In this document: positions 22,361 to 33,533 of the stretch, piece by piece
How positions within the stretch are numbered: position 1 is the first letter of the stretch
How the letters are laid out: every line of letters begins with the position of its first letter
Assembly (NCBI GenBank): GCA_009193035.1
Contig: SWDT01000031.1
Coordinates: 124,001 to 188,000 of the forward strand
Source: Halicephalobus mephisto
Taxonomy: Eukaryota > Nematoda > Chromadorea > Rhabditida > Panagrolaimidae
DNA: 64,000 nucleotides
Reading direction: 5' to 3'
The notes under the pieces: model-generated
The model's database searches: none
Told to the model about the DNA's origin: nothing
What the model saw: only the letters and a program-made list of their open reading frames with translations
Program-made: the position numbers and the translations under genes

Positions 22361-23065
22361 TACTCTCGAGATTGAAATCTAGTTGTTGTCATGACCTTGG
22401 GTGGCAGCTGGTGTTCCTTTTTATATTACGGTTATTTTGGTGGACAAATCTGGAGGGTTTGCAACTTTTGGTTCTCGTTTTTGAAGGCCAGAGGCACTGG
22501 TGCCAGCTGGCGGTTCTGAACCGAAAGGAATGGTCACTCGGGAAGTCCGGTCGTCTTTGACCAAAAAGCTTAAAACAATTTTAGGGTGGAGTTTTGGAGG
22601 AAAATTTTGTTTACGGTGTCTAAAAACGTTGCAAGTCTTCTTTTTGGTTATTCGGTTTTGTGTATTATTTGTCTCGAAGACTGGCACGGCCGGCACGAGG
22701 AGCTGTTGGTCACTCTCGTTCGAGACCGATTTTCCTTTTTGTGTTTCTGTGTCTGTGGAGGTCACCAGTGCTTGGTGCTGCCTGGAACGGGAGAGAAAAG
22801 GACTCGCACTGACCACTGGTCAATTTTTGGCTCCTCCTTTCTTTTTTGAACGAAAACAGCCGGCTGGAAACAAGAACACAGCAACGAAAAGAAGAACAGA
22901 AATACGCACATTCGCCAAAACTAATGAATGAACGCCGTTCGGCAAAAAGATTGGCGACAGCCGTAACCGGCCTTCGCGAAAAATTTTTCCGTCGAAAACA
23001 ATCTGACCTGCAGTTGACCAGTGCGCGCGAAAACAACCGCCAGTCTTGTACTCATCAGGAATTTT
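22360..23065. promoter_or_regulatory. large non-repetitive island 4 upstream of hbl-1
   Basis: About 700 bp of balanced composition, the longest such stretch in the 5.3-29.9 kb gap. It holds a site TGACCTTGG at 22392-22400 (complement CCAAGGTCA, the FTZ-F1/SF-1/NHR-25 consensus) 5 bp from an E-box CAGCTG at 22405-22410, and a perfect palindrome GCCAGCTGGC at 22502-22511. Frames of 80-140 codons are open on both strands across the same bases. None has family features or splice sites, so I prefer non-coding regulatory DNA. An unrecognised exon cannot be excluded. Confidence 0.35.
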
Positions 23066-23089
23066 TTCTTGGCCATTTTAGTATTTTTA

Positions 23090-23880
23090 ATTTTACATAA
23101 AAAATTTTTTTATATAAAAAAAAAGAAAATTTTTATATAAAAAATTTATATATATGAAAAAGAAGATTTTTTTATATATGAAAAAAAAAATTTTTATATA
23201 TGAAAAAAAAAATTTTTTTTATATAAAAAAAAGAAAATTTTTATATTTAAAAAAATTTTTTATATTTATTGAAATTTTAAAATTTCTTTAAAGATTTTTA
23301 TTTTTTTTTAATTTAATTTTTTTTTTGTTTTTATTTTTTTTTAATTTTTATTTTTTTTTAATTTTATTTTTTTTTAATTTTATTTTTTTTAATTTTTTTA
23401 AATACTGAAGTTTGGTTTTTTCGAAACTACAGTAATAATTACAATTTTTTCTAAATTAAGCTGTTTCTACGTAGTTCTCTAAACAATGTATTTTGATCGG
23501 TAAATACAGTAATTATTTCATTGTACTTCCGCCTAAAAAAATAAGAAAATTATTATTTTTTGATTTTTAACTTTTTTTATAAAATTACTTTTTAAAAATC
23601 AAAAAAAATATATTTTTGTAAATTTTTTAAAATAAAAAATATAATTTTTAAAATTAAACAAATTTAAAAAAAATAATTTTTATTTAAAAAATTTTTTAAA
23701 AATTTAAAAAATAATTTTTATTTAAAAAAATTTTTAAAAATTTAAAAAAAAATTATTTTTATTTTTTTTTTAAATTAAAAAAAATTATTTTTATTTCTTT
23801 CAAAATCGAAAAAGTTATTTTAGGACATAATTTTTAAATTTCAAAATAGTTATTTTTGTGAAATTATTTTTTTCCAAATT
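23090..23880. repeat. A/T low-complexity DNA
   Basis: Runs of TATATAAAAAAAAGAAAATT and TTTTTAATTTTATTTTTTTT with no gene or conserved-looking segment apart from isolated TACAGTAAT motifs. Confidence 0.6.
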
Positions 23881-24064
23881 TTCCCTGTCGTTTTCGTTTT
23901 TTTGGAAAACAACTATAGTTTCAAAAACGTTTTTTATTTTTCATTTTTTATTTTTTATCCAACAAGAACTGGAGAAAAACAGCTTACTTGGCACTTCAAT
24001 CCGCCACGAGTGACTGGTCTTTTTCAATGTTTACGCGAATGTTTCAAAAACCAGTGCTTCGTAT

Positions 24065-24235
24065 TATCAGAATCAGAATTCAGAATTCAGAATTCAGAAA
24101 ATTCGGAATTCAGAAAATTCAGAATTCAGAAAATTCAGAATTCAGAAAATTCAGAATTCAGAAAATTCGGAATTCAGAAAATTCAGAATTCAGAAAATTC
24201 AGAATTCAGAAAAGTCAGAAAATTCAGAATCGAAA
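24065..24235. repeat. microsatellite, AGAATTCAGAAAATTC units
   Basis: About nine copies of a 16-18-bp unit carrying an EcoRI-type GAATTC. It makes long frames (NSEFRKFRIQ) in more than one phase, which are artefacts of the repeat. Family D motifs CGTGTTAAGACAC and their complement flank it at 24.25 and 24.35 kb. Confidence 0.85.
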
Positions 24236-24239
24236 TTCT

Positions 24240-24760
24240 AATTTTCCGTGTTAAGACACATCTATAGATTTTTCTTACTGTAAAATATTCTCTCATTTAA
24301 GTTGATAAAATTAGATATTTGGATTTTTCGAATCAGAGTAATTTATGAATCGTGTCTTAACACGAAAAATTGGAATTTCGATTTTCAACCCTGAGTTCTG
24401 ATTTTGATAATACGCATCACAGGGTGACTGTGTTCAGTGTTGCGCTTCATCAGAATTGAAACTCAGGATTCGAGGTCTAAATTAGGATCTGATATTTGGA
24501 TATTCTGAATCCAGACATGATTAAGTTGTATCTTAACACGAAAATTCTAACTATCAATTTACATAACACGGAGAACATATTTTTAAAATAAAAAAATTTA
24601 TAAATATTTTTAAAATTAAAATTTATAAATATTTTTAAAATAAAAAAATTATGTTTTTTAACACGAAAAGTCCAAATTTCGATTTTTAACTTTGACTTTT
24701 ATTTTTGATAATACATGACACAGGGCAACTGATTAAAGCCATGTTAAAAAAATTTTTAGG
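24240..24760. repeat. dispersed family D units (TTAACACGAAAA)
   Basis: Four units with GTGTTAAGACAC or its complement followed by a TCGAAATTTGGA-like segment. They are arranged in both orientations around the sequence ATTTTTGATAATACATGACACAGG, which also appears in variant form near 24.40 kb. Confidence 0.5.
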
Positions 24761-25289
24761 GTCCATATATGATGTTCAAACATCAGATTTTTAAAAAAAC
24801 AAAAGTCTTAAATTTTAAAATTTTGTATTTTTTTCTTTTTTATCATGTAGTTTTTGTTTTTTTTAATAAAAAATTCACTTTTTTCAAGCTAAATTATGTT
24901 TGGAAAAATATTTTTGTTTTTTATAATTTTTTTGGCATTTTGTTCTATTTTATGATTTTTGGCGGGATTTTAGAAATTTGAATTTTTGGCGAAATATCCT
25001 CAACGCCAAATTTTCTTCGGCGGGATTTTAGAAATTTAAATTTTTGACAAAATGTCCTCAACGCCAAAAAATATTTTTGACAATATTAAAAAATTTTTTT
25101 TGAAACTTTATTTTTGTAAAATTTTCATATTTTTAAATACTTTTATTTTTGTAGAATTTTTTTAAAAGTAATTTTATTTTTGTAAAATTTTTTAAAAATA
25201 ATTTTATTTTTATATTTTTTAATAATTTTATTTTTGTAGAATTTTTTAAAAATAATTTTATTTTTGTAGAATTTTTTATCCTAAAATGA

Positions 25290-25620
25290 CATTACAACAT
25301 TGCTAGAAAAACAATTTTTTCTATTTACGTGTCCTCGTCTTGTTCTTCTCATAACTTGTTTCTCAGTTTCCAATTCTACGGTCGACCATAGTTCTCTTCT
25401 ACCCTGGCAAAAAAAAAAAGAAAAACTGGCCGAGAAAAAATGTCTCTTAAATGCGCGTGTTTGTCGTTCTTTTTCTGCCCTCTGTTTTTTCTTTTTTTTC
25501 AATTGGAACCTTCTGAAACGTGTGTCCTTCAACGCCTGTGGGAGGAAAGACAACTGCCGTTAAAAAACGACTCTCGTGACTGTGCCCCAGAAAAATAAAA
25601 CTCCGTTTTTTTGCCTTTAA
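25290..25620. promoter_or_regulatory. non-repetitive island 5 upstream of hbl-1
   Basis: About 330 bp of mixed composition after a T-rich array, with GTCCTCGTCTTGTTC, ACGGTCGACC and CCTGTGGGAGGAAAGAC segments. Frames of about 90 codons overlap on both strands without splice context. Regulatory role inferred only from context. Confidence 0.25.
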
Positions 25621-25629
25621 GCGTCGACT

Positions 25630-25930
25630 GTTTCAGTTTTTTTTCAAAAATTGGATACTTTTTTTTATTTCAAATTTAAAAATTGAATAATTTTTTTTTA
25701 TTTTTTTCAAAAATTGGATACTTTTTTTATTTCAAATTTAAAAATTGAATAATTTTTTTTTATTTTTTTCAAAAATTGGATACTTTTTTATTTTAAATTT
25801 AAAAATTTAATACTTTTTTTATTTCAAATTTAAAAATTAAATAATTTTTTTTATTTTTTTCAAAAATTTAATACTTTTTTTATTTTAAATTTAATATTTT
25901 TATTTTTATTTTTTTAAATTTAAATTTTTA
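25630..25930. repeat. A/T tandem array, about 70-bp unit
   Basis: Four copies of CAAAAATTGGATACTTTTTT followed by TTTCAAATTTAAAAATTGAAT. Confidence 0.75.
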
Positions 25931-25969
25931 TTTAAAATGAATAATTTTGGCGAAATGTCCTCTTTGCCA

Positions 25970-26420
25970 ATAATGGTCATTTTGGCGTTTTGTTTTTTCT
26001 GCCAAAGCTGATTTTTGATGAAGATATTTGGTGATTAAAGATTCGCTTAATCGTTTTAGTATTATCTAAGCGAACTTCCGGCGAAATGTCATCTTCGCCA
26101 AAATCCCGCTTAATCATTTAGTGTTGTTTTTTACTACCAAAGAGGATTTTCAGTAATGTGTCATCTTTGGTAAAATTTCGCTCAATTATTCGGCGCTTTG
26201 TCGTTGTTACTTAAGCGAACAGAGATCTTCGTTAAAAAATCGCTTAATCTATGACGTAGTACTTTTACTTTTTAAGCGAATTCCCAGCGAACAGAAATCT
26301 TCGCCAAAAAGTCGCTTAATCTATGACGTAGTACTTTTACTTTTTAAGCGAACAGACATCTTCGTCAAAAAATCACTCAATCTATGACGTAATACTTTTG
26401 TTTTTTAAGCAAAATTTTTG
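25970..26420. repeat. array with TTAAGCGAA / CTATGACGTA units, about 70-75 bp
   Basis: Degenerate units alternate a TTTTTAAGCGAACAGAAATC segment with AATCTATGACGTAGTACTTT. The last three copies are near identical and each holds TGACGTA, a CRE-like half site. Earlier copies are diverged (GCGAAATGTCATCTTCGCCA). Confidence 0.65.
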
Positions 26421-26439
26421 CAAAAACAGAAATTCGTTG

Positions 26440-26795
26440 ATTTTCGTTATTCTTTCTGCTGTCTGAACTGGATTCTGGCTTCATACCGTAAACTTCAGAT
26501 TTTCTGAAAATGTACAGAATACCTGGACCTGGGGGAATTCGATTTTGTTTATGTTGTTACTATATCCTTGAATTAAACGAAAATTTGAAAACAAGTAATG
26601 ATCTTTGACATGGATTTCGATATTGTGGTTCTGTTTTTTCACGTTTTGCACACAGTTGTTTTTGCCAACAAGACATCAAACATCATGAAACATGTAAACA
26701 GCCATCCTCTTAAGTTCAAAAAAAATGGAAAATTTTTGTTTTTGACATTCCTCGTGTTTTTGACAAAAACAACTGCCATTTTTTTTGATGAAAAT
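26440..26795. promoter_or_regulatory. non-repetitive island 6 upstream of hbl-1
   Basis: About 350 bp of mixed composition with CCTGGACCTGGGGGAATTCG and ATGAAACATGTAAACAGCC (a forkhead-type TGTAAACA at its core). Short frames on both strands are unconvincing. Regulatory role inferred from context. Confidence 0.25.
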
Positions 26796-26859
26796 TGAAA
26801 CTTTCTTTTTTTAAACTTTCTAAAAAAACAATTTTGCGGAATTTCATAAAACACTTCAA

Positions 26860-27345
26860 AATAAGTGGAAAAATTTGGAATTTAAAAAATAATTAAAAAT
26901 TTAGAATTTAAAAAAAAAATAAAAAATAATTTAAAATTTAAAATTTAAAAAAAAATAAAAAATAATTTAAAATTTAAAAAATAAAAAATAAAAAATTTGG
27001 AATTTAAAAATAATTATAAATTTAATGGAAATTTTTGAAAAATTTTAGAATTTTGTGAAAATTTAAAAATTTTTTGAAAACTTAAAATTTGATGGAGATT
27101 TTTGGAATTTTCGAAAATTTTACAGAACTTTTTAGAATTTCAGAAGTTTCCAGAATCCAGTCAAAAATTCTGAAATGTTTGAAAATCTAAATTTTTCTGA
27201 AATTTAAAAATGTTTAAAATTTTCCAATTTTCTAAAATTCAATAAAAATTTAAAATGAACATTTAAATTTCGTAATTTTTTAAAAATCTCCTTTTAGACG
27301 ATTTCATAAAAGTTTATTTCCAATTTTTTCGAATGTCTGATTTTA
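26860..27345. repeat. A/T low-complexity DNA
   Basis: AATTTAAAAAATAATTAAAA runs, then AATTTTTGAAAATTTTAGAA-like degenerate units. Nothing gene-like seen. Confidence 0.5.
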
Positions 27346-27349
27346 TTTT

Positions 27350-27490
27350 TTGCCCTGGAGGCTTAAACTGACCATTGCGTGCCATCCGGACATAAAGCCA
27401 ATGCGCAGAAGACATCTGCCTCTGGCGATGCAAATTTAAGGCTCAAAAAAGATCCAATCAATCTAGCTTTTTTTATTTCATGACATCCGA
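27350..27490. promoter_or_regulatory. non-repetitive island 7 with exact octamer
   Basis: About 140 bp of mixed composition. It contains the exact POU octamer ATGCAAAT at 27428-27435, GGACATAAAGCC (caudal/posterior-Hox-like CATAAA) and CCAATCAATCTAG (a Pbx/Exd-like ATCAAT). The clustering of homeodomain-type sites within 100 bp fits an enhancer; this is inference from motifs only. Confidence 0.3.
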
Positions 27491-28039
27491 CTTTTGTAAA
27501 AATTAAATAATTTAAAAAATTTTAAATTCAAAAAAAATCGAAAATTAAAAATTTTTTAAAAATAAAAAAAATCGAAAATTAAAAATTTTTTAAAAATTAT
27601 TAAAAAAATCGAAAATTTAAAATTTAAAGAAAATTGAAAATATTTAAAATTAAAAAAATTAAAAATGTTTAAAAAGTTAAATTTTATTCGAGACCAAATT
27701 TTACAAAAATTTAAAATTTTTGTCTGACTTGCCATTCCGAATTTAGATCAAAATTGGTCCTAAGGGTAGAAAATAAAAAAAAAATTTTTTTAAAAACAGC
27801 AATTTTCCTGTCTGGCTCTCGACTGTTTTTTTTTCTTTTTTTTTATTTTTTTTTCTTTTTTTTTTATTTTTTTTTTATGTCTGGTGCCAGGTCGATGAAA
27901 AACGGCTGTACTTTTGAGAAAGCTGGCTTCTTTCCAAATTTGTCCTGATGGCTGTGGAGAATAATGTTTGTACTTTTAAGGATCGTCATTGAGTCTATTG
28001 TGAAATTATGTATTATTGTAAATATCAAACATCTTTTTT

Positions 28040-28400
28040 GTTTCAAAATTGTCTAGACACAAATTTCTAAAATTTCAAAAGTCTATTGAATCCTGAAAAA
28101 TTCGAAATTCATTGAATTTTGGAGAATTCTACAGTACTCTAAGAACTTCTATGAGCTTCTATCAAATCCTAGAAGATTCTAAAAATTAAAAAATTATTAA
28201 ATTTTGAAGAATTCTACAGTACTCTAAGAACTTCTAGGAGCTTCTATCAAATCCTAAAAAATTCTAGAAAAATTTAAAATTTTCCATAAAATTCTACAAA
28301 CTTCTACAGTACCTTAGGAGCTTTCTGTAGCTTCTACTAAGTTCTAAAAGATTTTTATGATTTTTAAAAATCCCAAAAAATTTTGAAATTTTAAGAATCT
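28040..28400. repeat. tandem array with CTACAGTACTCTAAGAACTT units
   Basis: Three copies of a roughly 95-bp unit: AATTCTACAGTACTCTAAGA, ACTTCTAGGAGCTTCTATCA and AATCCTAGAA. Confidence 0.7.
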
Positions 28401-28479
28401 GAAAATTCCACAAAATTGTAATAATTTAAATACGTGACTTTTTTAATTTTTTTACTTCGAAAATTCTACCAACCGACAT

Positions 28480-28590
28480 CAGCAGTTTTTTAAATAAGTA
28501 GTTGATGAAATCCAGGCGGAGCGGGACCGCTTGAAGAACTCGTTTTTTTTCAAGTCCGTGACGTTCGGTCACATGCAGCAGTTTTTTTTA
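28480..28590. promoter_or_regulatory. non-repetitive island 8 with perfect stem-loop
   Basis: A short GC-richer island (GCGGAGCGGGACCGC) ending in the perfect inverted repeat GTGAC-GTTCG-GTCAC at 28558-28572. Around it lie long T runs. Function unknown. Confidence 0.25.
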
Positions 28591-28599
28591 TTTTTTATT

Positions 28600-29930
28600 T
28601 TTTTATATTTTTTTATTTTTTGAATTTTTTTTCTATTTTTTTTCTATTTTTTTTATTTTTTGAATTTTCTTATTTTTTAAAATTTCTTATTTTTTTAATT
28701 TCTTTCATTTTTAAAATTTTTAATTTCAAAATTTAAAAAAATTATTTTTTTTTAAATTTTCTATTTTTAAAATTTTTTTTGTTTTTTGGCAAAAGTGCAA
28801 ATCTTTGTTGTTTTCGTTTTTTTGTTTCAAAAGAATGTTTTCGAATTCTGGTCAATTCTAGAATTTTGTTTTTTTTATAATTACTGTAAAAAATGAATTT
28901 TGTTTGAAATTTTTCATTTTTGAATTTTTAAAAACAATTTCGAAGTTTTTTGAAAGTTAAAAAAAAATATTTTTTTGACGAAATTTTTGGATTACGGTTT
29001 TTGGATAAGATTATCGGATATGATAGAAGATTCTGGGATTCCGGAAAAACACGTAAATTCTGGATTTTACAATTCTTAATCTCAACTGGAAAATTTTCAA
29101 AATTCGTGTTGAGAGTAATTTTTGAAAATTTTAATTTTAAAAATAATATGATTTCGAAAATATGTAAAAATTAAGTTTTTTGTCTTAACTGGAAAATTTT
29201 AAAAATTATATAATTTCGAAAATATGTAAAAATTATTTTTTTTTCTTAACTGGAAAATTTTAAAAATAATATAATTTCGAAAATATGTAAAAATTATGTT
29301 TTTTTTCTTAACTGGAAAATTTTAAAATTCGTGTTGAGAATAATTTTTGAAAATTTTACACAAATTTTTTCTCTGAATATTGAAATTACTGTATTGTAAA
29401 ATCAGGATTTCTAGAGTACTGTAGATTCTTGAAGATTCTGAAATCTGATTTTTAAAATCATCTTTTTTTGGTTAAAGATCACATGACCTTTGTGAACATC
29501 ATGGATTTCCTAATATCCCTGTCAAAACCATCTGATCCTCATTTTTGTCCTACAGTAATCCTCTTATCCTTCGATAAAATTTGTCCTCTGAAAAACAACT
29601 ATTTTACAGACAGTAAACACAAAATTTCTGAGTACTTTGGAAGTCCGGAATTGTCTTTTTTTTATTTTTTTTAAATTAAAAAAAAATTTTATTTTTTAAA
29701 AAATTATTTTTTTTTAATTTTAAAATTTTTACTTTTTTAATATTTTTAATATTTTTTGTCGAGTTGAATTTTTTTTGTAATTTAAAAATTAATCTAAAAT
29801 TATAAATTTTTCAGAATGATCTATTGTTCAAACTGAATAAATACAGTATAATTCATAATATAAGCTCAAAGCAGCGAATGCTGGATTACAAACAGCCTTT
29901 GGATTTTACTGCTCAAAATTCGATTTTCAC
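28600..29930. other. A/T-rich DNA directly upstream of hbl-1 exon 1
   Basis: T-rich runs to 28.8 kb. Family C units (TTAACTGGAAAATTTT) recur at 29.08, 29.18, 29.24 and 29.30 kb. A mixed-composition patch at 29.47-29.65 kb holds a 68-codon frame without splice context, followed by low complexity. The hbl-1 promoter or outron probably starts in the last 120 bp (AAACAGCCTTTGGATTTTAC). Confidence 0.35.
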
Positions 29931-29941
29931 CTCAGGAAACC

Positions 29942-32900
29942 ATGTCACACTTTGAATCTACTGACCAAAGCAAATGGCAACACGGCCAGCTCCACATTGC
30001 AGCTCATCCGTCGATTCAGGTGAGTTACTGTAGTTTTAAATTTATTACTCATTGGTTACTGTAGTTTTAATTTTATTACTCATTGGTTACTGTATTAGGC
30101 TGATCTATTACTCACTGATACTGTAGTTTTAATTTTATTACTCATTGATTACTGTAGTTCTAAACTTGCTACTCACTGATTACTGCATTAGACTGATCTA
30201 TTACTCACTGATTACTGTAGTTTTAAACTTGTTACTGACTGATTACTGTATTAGACTGATCTATTACTCACTGATTACTGTAGTTTTAAACTTGCTATTC
30301 ACTGATTACTGTACCTAACTTAATGGTCGTATAGCAATTACTGTAGTTTACCAACCAGGTCTTTGAAGATTACTGTATAAAACTAATCAATTACTGTGTA
30401 GTTACTGTAGTTTGTTAGATGATTGTTCAGAGGTTACTGTAGTTGATTGTTGAATGATTACTGTATAAGATTAATGATTCTTTCTTTACAGCTACAAAAT
30501 GGAGATTTGGCGGCCTACCATCAGAATGGAGGATTCATCAACGGCAATGGCCTCTATGGTCCTCCTTCTTCTGAATTCGATTCCGTGGACAAGAAACCGG
30601 ACATTGGTCCTTGGAATTCGGAAAAATGGCCGGAAAACGGAATTTCTTCAAAGTTGAGTCCGTCTGATCAGGGAATCGTCAGAACCGCGACTCCAAGCGC
30701 CAACTCGACGGAATCTAATCCTTCTAGTGTCAGACACTCGATTGGTCCAGAAGACGAGTCTCCAGAAGACCCAGAAAACAAAAGTTCGAGGACGATGACT
30801 CCAGAAGAGAAGTCCCAACAGAACGGAGACGGAATCAAGACGGAAACGGAAGAAGCCAGTAATCTTCTTCTGAACTTCTCGAATCGACCTGAAGTCACCG
30901 AAGGAAACGGTACTTCGAATATTGAGAAAAACCGTCTGATTGCTATGCAAATTGAAGAAAAAATAATGAGAGAAAAAATGGCTCCTGAACCCCCAAGTAC
31001 CATTTCTGCTTCCACTGCCGAGAGCATTGCACATGTGGTCAATGCTGTAGCCACTGCAGACTTTGAAATTGACTACACTCCTCAACCGAATCTTCCTCCC
31101 AAGACCCAATCTCCGGCAAATCCAACTCGATCTAGAGCATTTTTCAGAGCTCCGGGATTGGGACCAGCTGAACCCGTCCAAGGCAACGGAAAGGTCTTCA
31201 TCTGCTCCATCTGTAGCTTCAGTTGTCCTTCTAAATTCCACTACAACTCCCACATGAACACTCATGGAGACCATCAGTGTTCCATGTGCGATTACACTGC
31301 CAGAACCGAAGGCAGGATGAGGAAGCACATGAGGGATTCTCACACGAGGGAAGAACAAATCGCCGCAGGATTGGAGGTCCCTCCGGAACCGCCAGCAAAC
31401 AATGCAAATGCCCAAAAAGCAGTAACATCTATGGCTTCTGAAATATCTTCTACCATGGCGTCTATCATGGAAGTCGCCAACAGAGCAGTCACAGATGCTT
31501 CTGAAAACGGAACTCCTACATTCCCTAGTGCTTTGGATTCCATCAGAGCGTTGACGGAGGGGGGACAGAACGGACTTGCTACCTTGTTCCAGATTCCTAC
31601 TTCAAGATCAGAAAACGAAATTCCCGAGCCTGCTGGACCTTCTGCAGTCAGAGAACCTCCAAGAAGGTCTTCTGGAGGCAAACCGAAGAAATACACCTGC
31701 AAGCAATGTCCTCACATCTCTCATTCTAAGGAAGAATCTTGGATCCACATGAAGTCCCACATCCCAGTCGAGAAGCAACTTTGCTGTCCTCAGTGCGAGT
31801 TCGTGACGGAGTACAAACATCATCTGGAATACCACACCCGGAATCACTTCAGTATGAAGCCGTTCAAGTGCGTCAAGTGCAATTACGCTTGTGTCAACAA
31901 AAGCATGCTCAATTCTCACATGAAATCTCATTCAAATCAGTATCAATTCCAGTGCATGGACTGTAACTACCAGTCCAAGTACTGTCATTCCCTTAAAATG
32001 CATCTCAGGAAGTATAATCACAGAAGAAAGCCAGGGATCACGATTGATGACGCTGAAGAAGCTTTACTTAATGACCCGAGTCTTGAAGATCCTGGATCTG
32101 TTGCATCTAGTTACACAGAGACGCAGAATGGAAATACCCAGAACCAGACAACTACTGTAACGACTTCTACTCCGATAACCTCATTCGGAAGTGCCTTGCT
32201 CCAACCCATCGCGAGCACTAGTTCGATGCAGTACGCCAACCTCCTCCGAGCGAAGCAAGAACAGATGAACGAGATTCTGAGGAACACCCAGATGCTCAAT
32301 TGTACTGTATGTGACTTCTCTTGTGCTACAGTCGATCAGATGGTACAACATAACATGATCCATCTTCAACAGAATCAAGTGGTATCTCAACCTCCTAGCT
32401 TCAACGCCATCTTCCAGTATCTCTCTAACATGCCAGGACTCGTGAATCCTCAAGTCCCGGCTTCTGGAACGGCGACTGTCAATGTTGGAAACCCTCTTCC
32501 CGGACTCGGATTCAATCCGCAGGAACTGCTACTTCAGGTTCAGAAGCAACAAGAAGAAGAAAAGTCAATCAAAATGGAAGTCGATCAACCTCCAACTCCA
32601 GAGGAGACGTCTGAAGGCTCCCCCTCGAGTGGGGAAAGAAGTTCAACGTCCCCTATGGACGGCAACAGAGACGCTTCTTCCACAGGGTCGGCCAACAGTG
32701 GATCTTCGAGAAAACGGAAGAATAAAACTGGAAAACTCGAGGAAATTTCTCAACGGCTTCAATTCAAGAATTCTCCAGAACATTTGACCGATGATGGACC
32801 TCAACTCGCCCAGCCCATTCCAATCTCTGCCTTCAGACAGCCATTCCTGGTTAGTTTAACTTCATATAATAAACTTACTGTTAGACAGGAATCGTAACTT

Positions 32901-33533
32901 TTGCGGCAATACCAAATGCAAACATCACTATTTCGTGGTTTTTGTAAAACTATAACTTATTTGTCACGAAAAATAGTAGCATTTTACAAAAGGTACCTTG
33001 AACATTACACAGTGATTCCTGAGCTTTTCGGGACAAAGTACCGCGTATTTGTTACATTTTGGATCATGCGAAAGTTACGATGTTTTTGTATGTAGATGAT
33101 GATGATTTCCAAAGCCCGATGGAATTGTATCAATCGGAGTTTTAGGGCGAGGGATCAGAAAAATTGGCTTTGCTTTACTCAGAGCTATCGTGGAAGCCAA
33201 ACATTCAGTTCATGCTCAACTCTTCAATCAGTGGTGGAAATATATCTTGAAGGTGGAGTCGCTGATTGCACAATGTAGATACTGTACATTGTAAGACCCC
33301 TCGGGGGTTCCTTATTCAGGATTTTGAATAATTTGTTTTAGGACCGTACTCCTATAACTTCGTACACCAACAATTGCGAACATTGTCGGATTGGGTTCGA
33401 CGATCCAGCCTTGTATGCGATCCATCGGGGCTACCATGGATTCGAGAATCCCCTCAAATGTAATCACTGCGGGGAAACCTTCTCGAGCCCTCTCGAGTTC
33501 AATCTGCATCTGTGGCGAGAGAAGCACGATTAA
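29942..33533 (+). CDS. hbl-1: hunchback-like C2H2 zinc-finger transcription factor
   Basis: Exons 29942-30019, 30492-32849 and 33342-33533, all joined in phase 0, give 875 residues. Exon 1 follows the acceptor TTTTCACCTCAG with ATG six bases in, which fits trans-splicing; more 5' exons are possible. C2H2 fingers lie in four groups: a pair at about 262-312, four tandem fingers at about 427-540, a single finger at about 628-652, and the final pair at 824-875. The middle group contains [16 protein letters not shown] and [15 protein letters not shown], which is the hunchback signature. The last pair ([20 protein letters not shown] onward) is the hunchback/Ikaros-type C-terminal dimerisation pair. 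Linkers are Ser/Pro/Glu-rich. In C. elegans HBL-1 sets early larval fates in the heterochronic pathway under let-7-family and lin-4 control, and the 3' UTR here carries matching sites. Nothing is truncated. Identification as hunchback is very sure; exact N-terminus less so. Confidence 0.93.
30020..30480. repeat. TTACTGTAG array filling hbl-1 intron 1
   Basis: About fifteen degenerate units of TTACTCATTGATTACTGTAG followed by TTTTAAACTTG make up nearly the whole first intron. Confidence 0.75.
32850..33341. other. hbl-1 intron 2 with coding-like insert
   Basis: This 492-bp intron has balanced base composition, unlike almost all other introns here. One frame (33106-33294, +) reads 62 codons without a stop, including [20 protein letters not shown] and [13 protein letters not shown]. 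Another frame holds LYVDDDDF before a stop. There is no matching start, the splice sites for it are not evident, and the fingers encoded on either side join cleanly in phase 0 without it. It may be a transposon relic, a conserved intronic element or an alternative exon. Confidence 0.3.

Noticed and set aside
22421..22931. Overlapping 131-codon (minus) and 143-codon (plus) frames
   Set aside because: Both strands are open over the same bases, as expected for GC-balanced non-coding DNA. No domain, signal peptide or paired splice sites were found.
23902..24267. 121-codon frame with NSEFRKF repeats
   Set aside because: Generated by the AGAATTCAGAAAATTC microsatellite and open in two phases.
30648..31931. 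Minus-strand frames up to 255 codons across hbl-1 exon 2
   Set aside because: They are shadows of the + strand zinc-finger reading frame.
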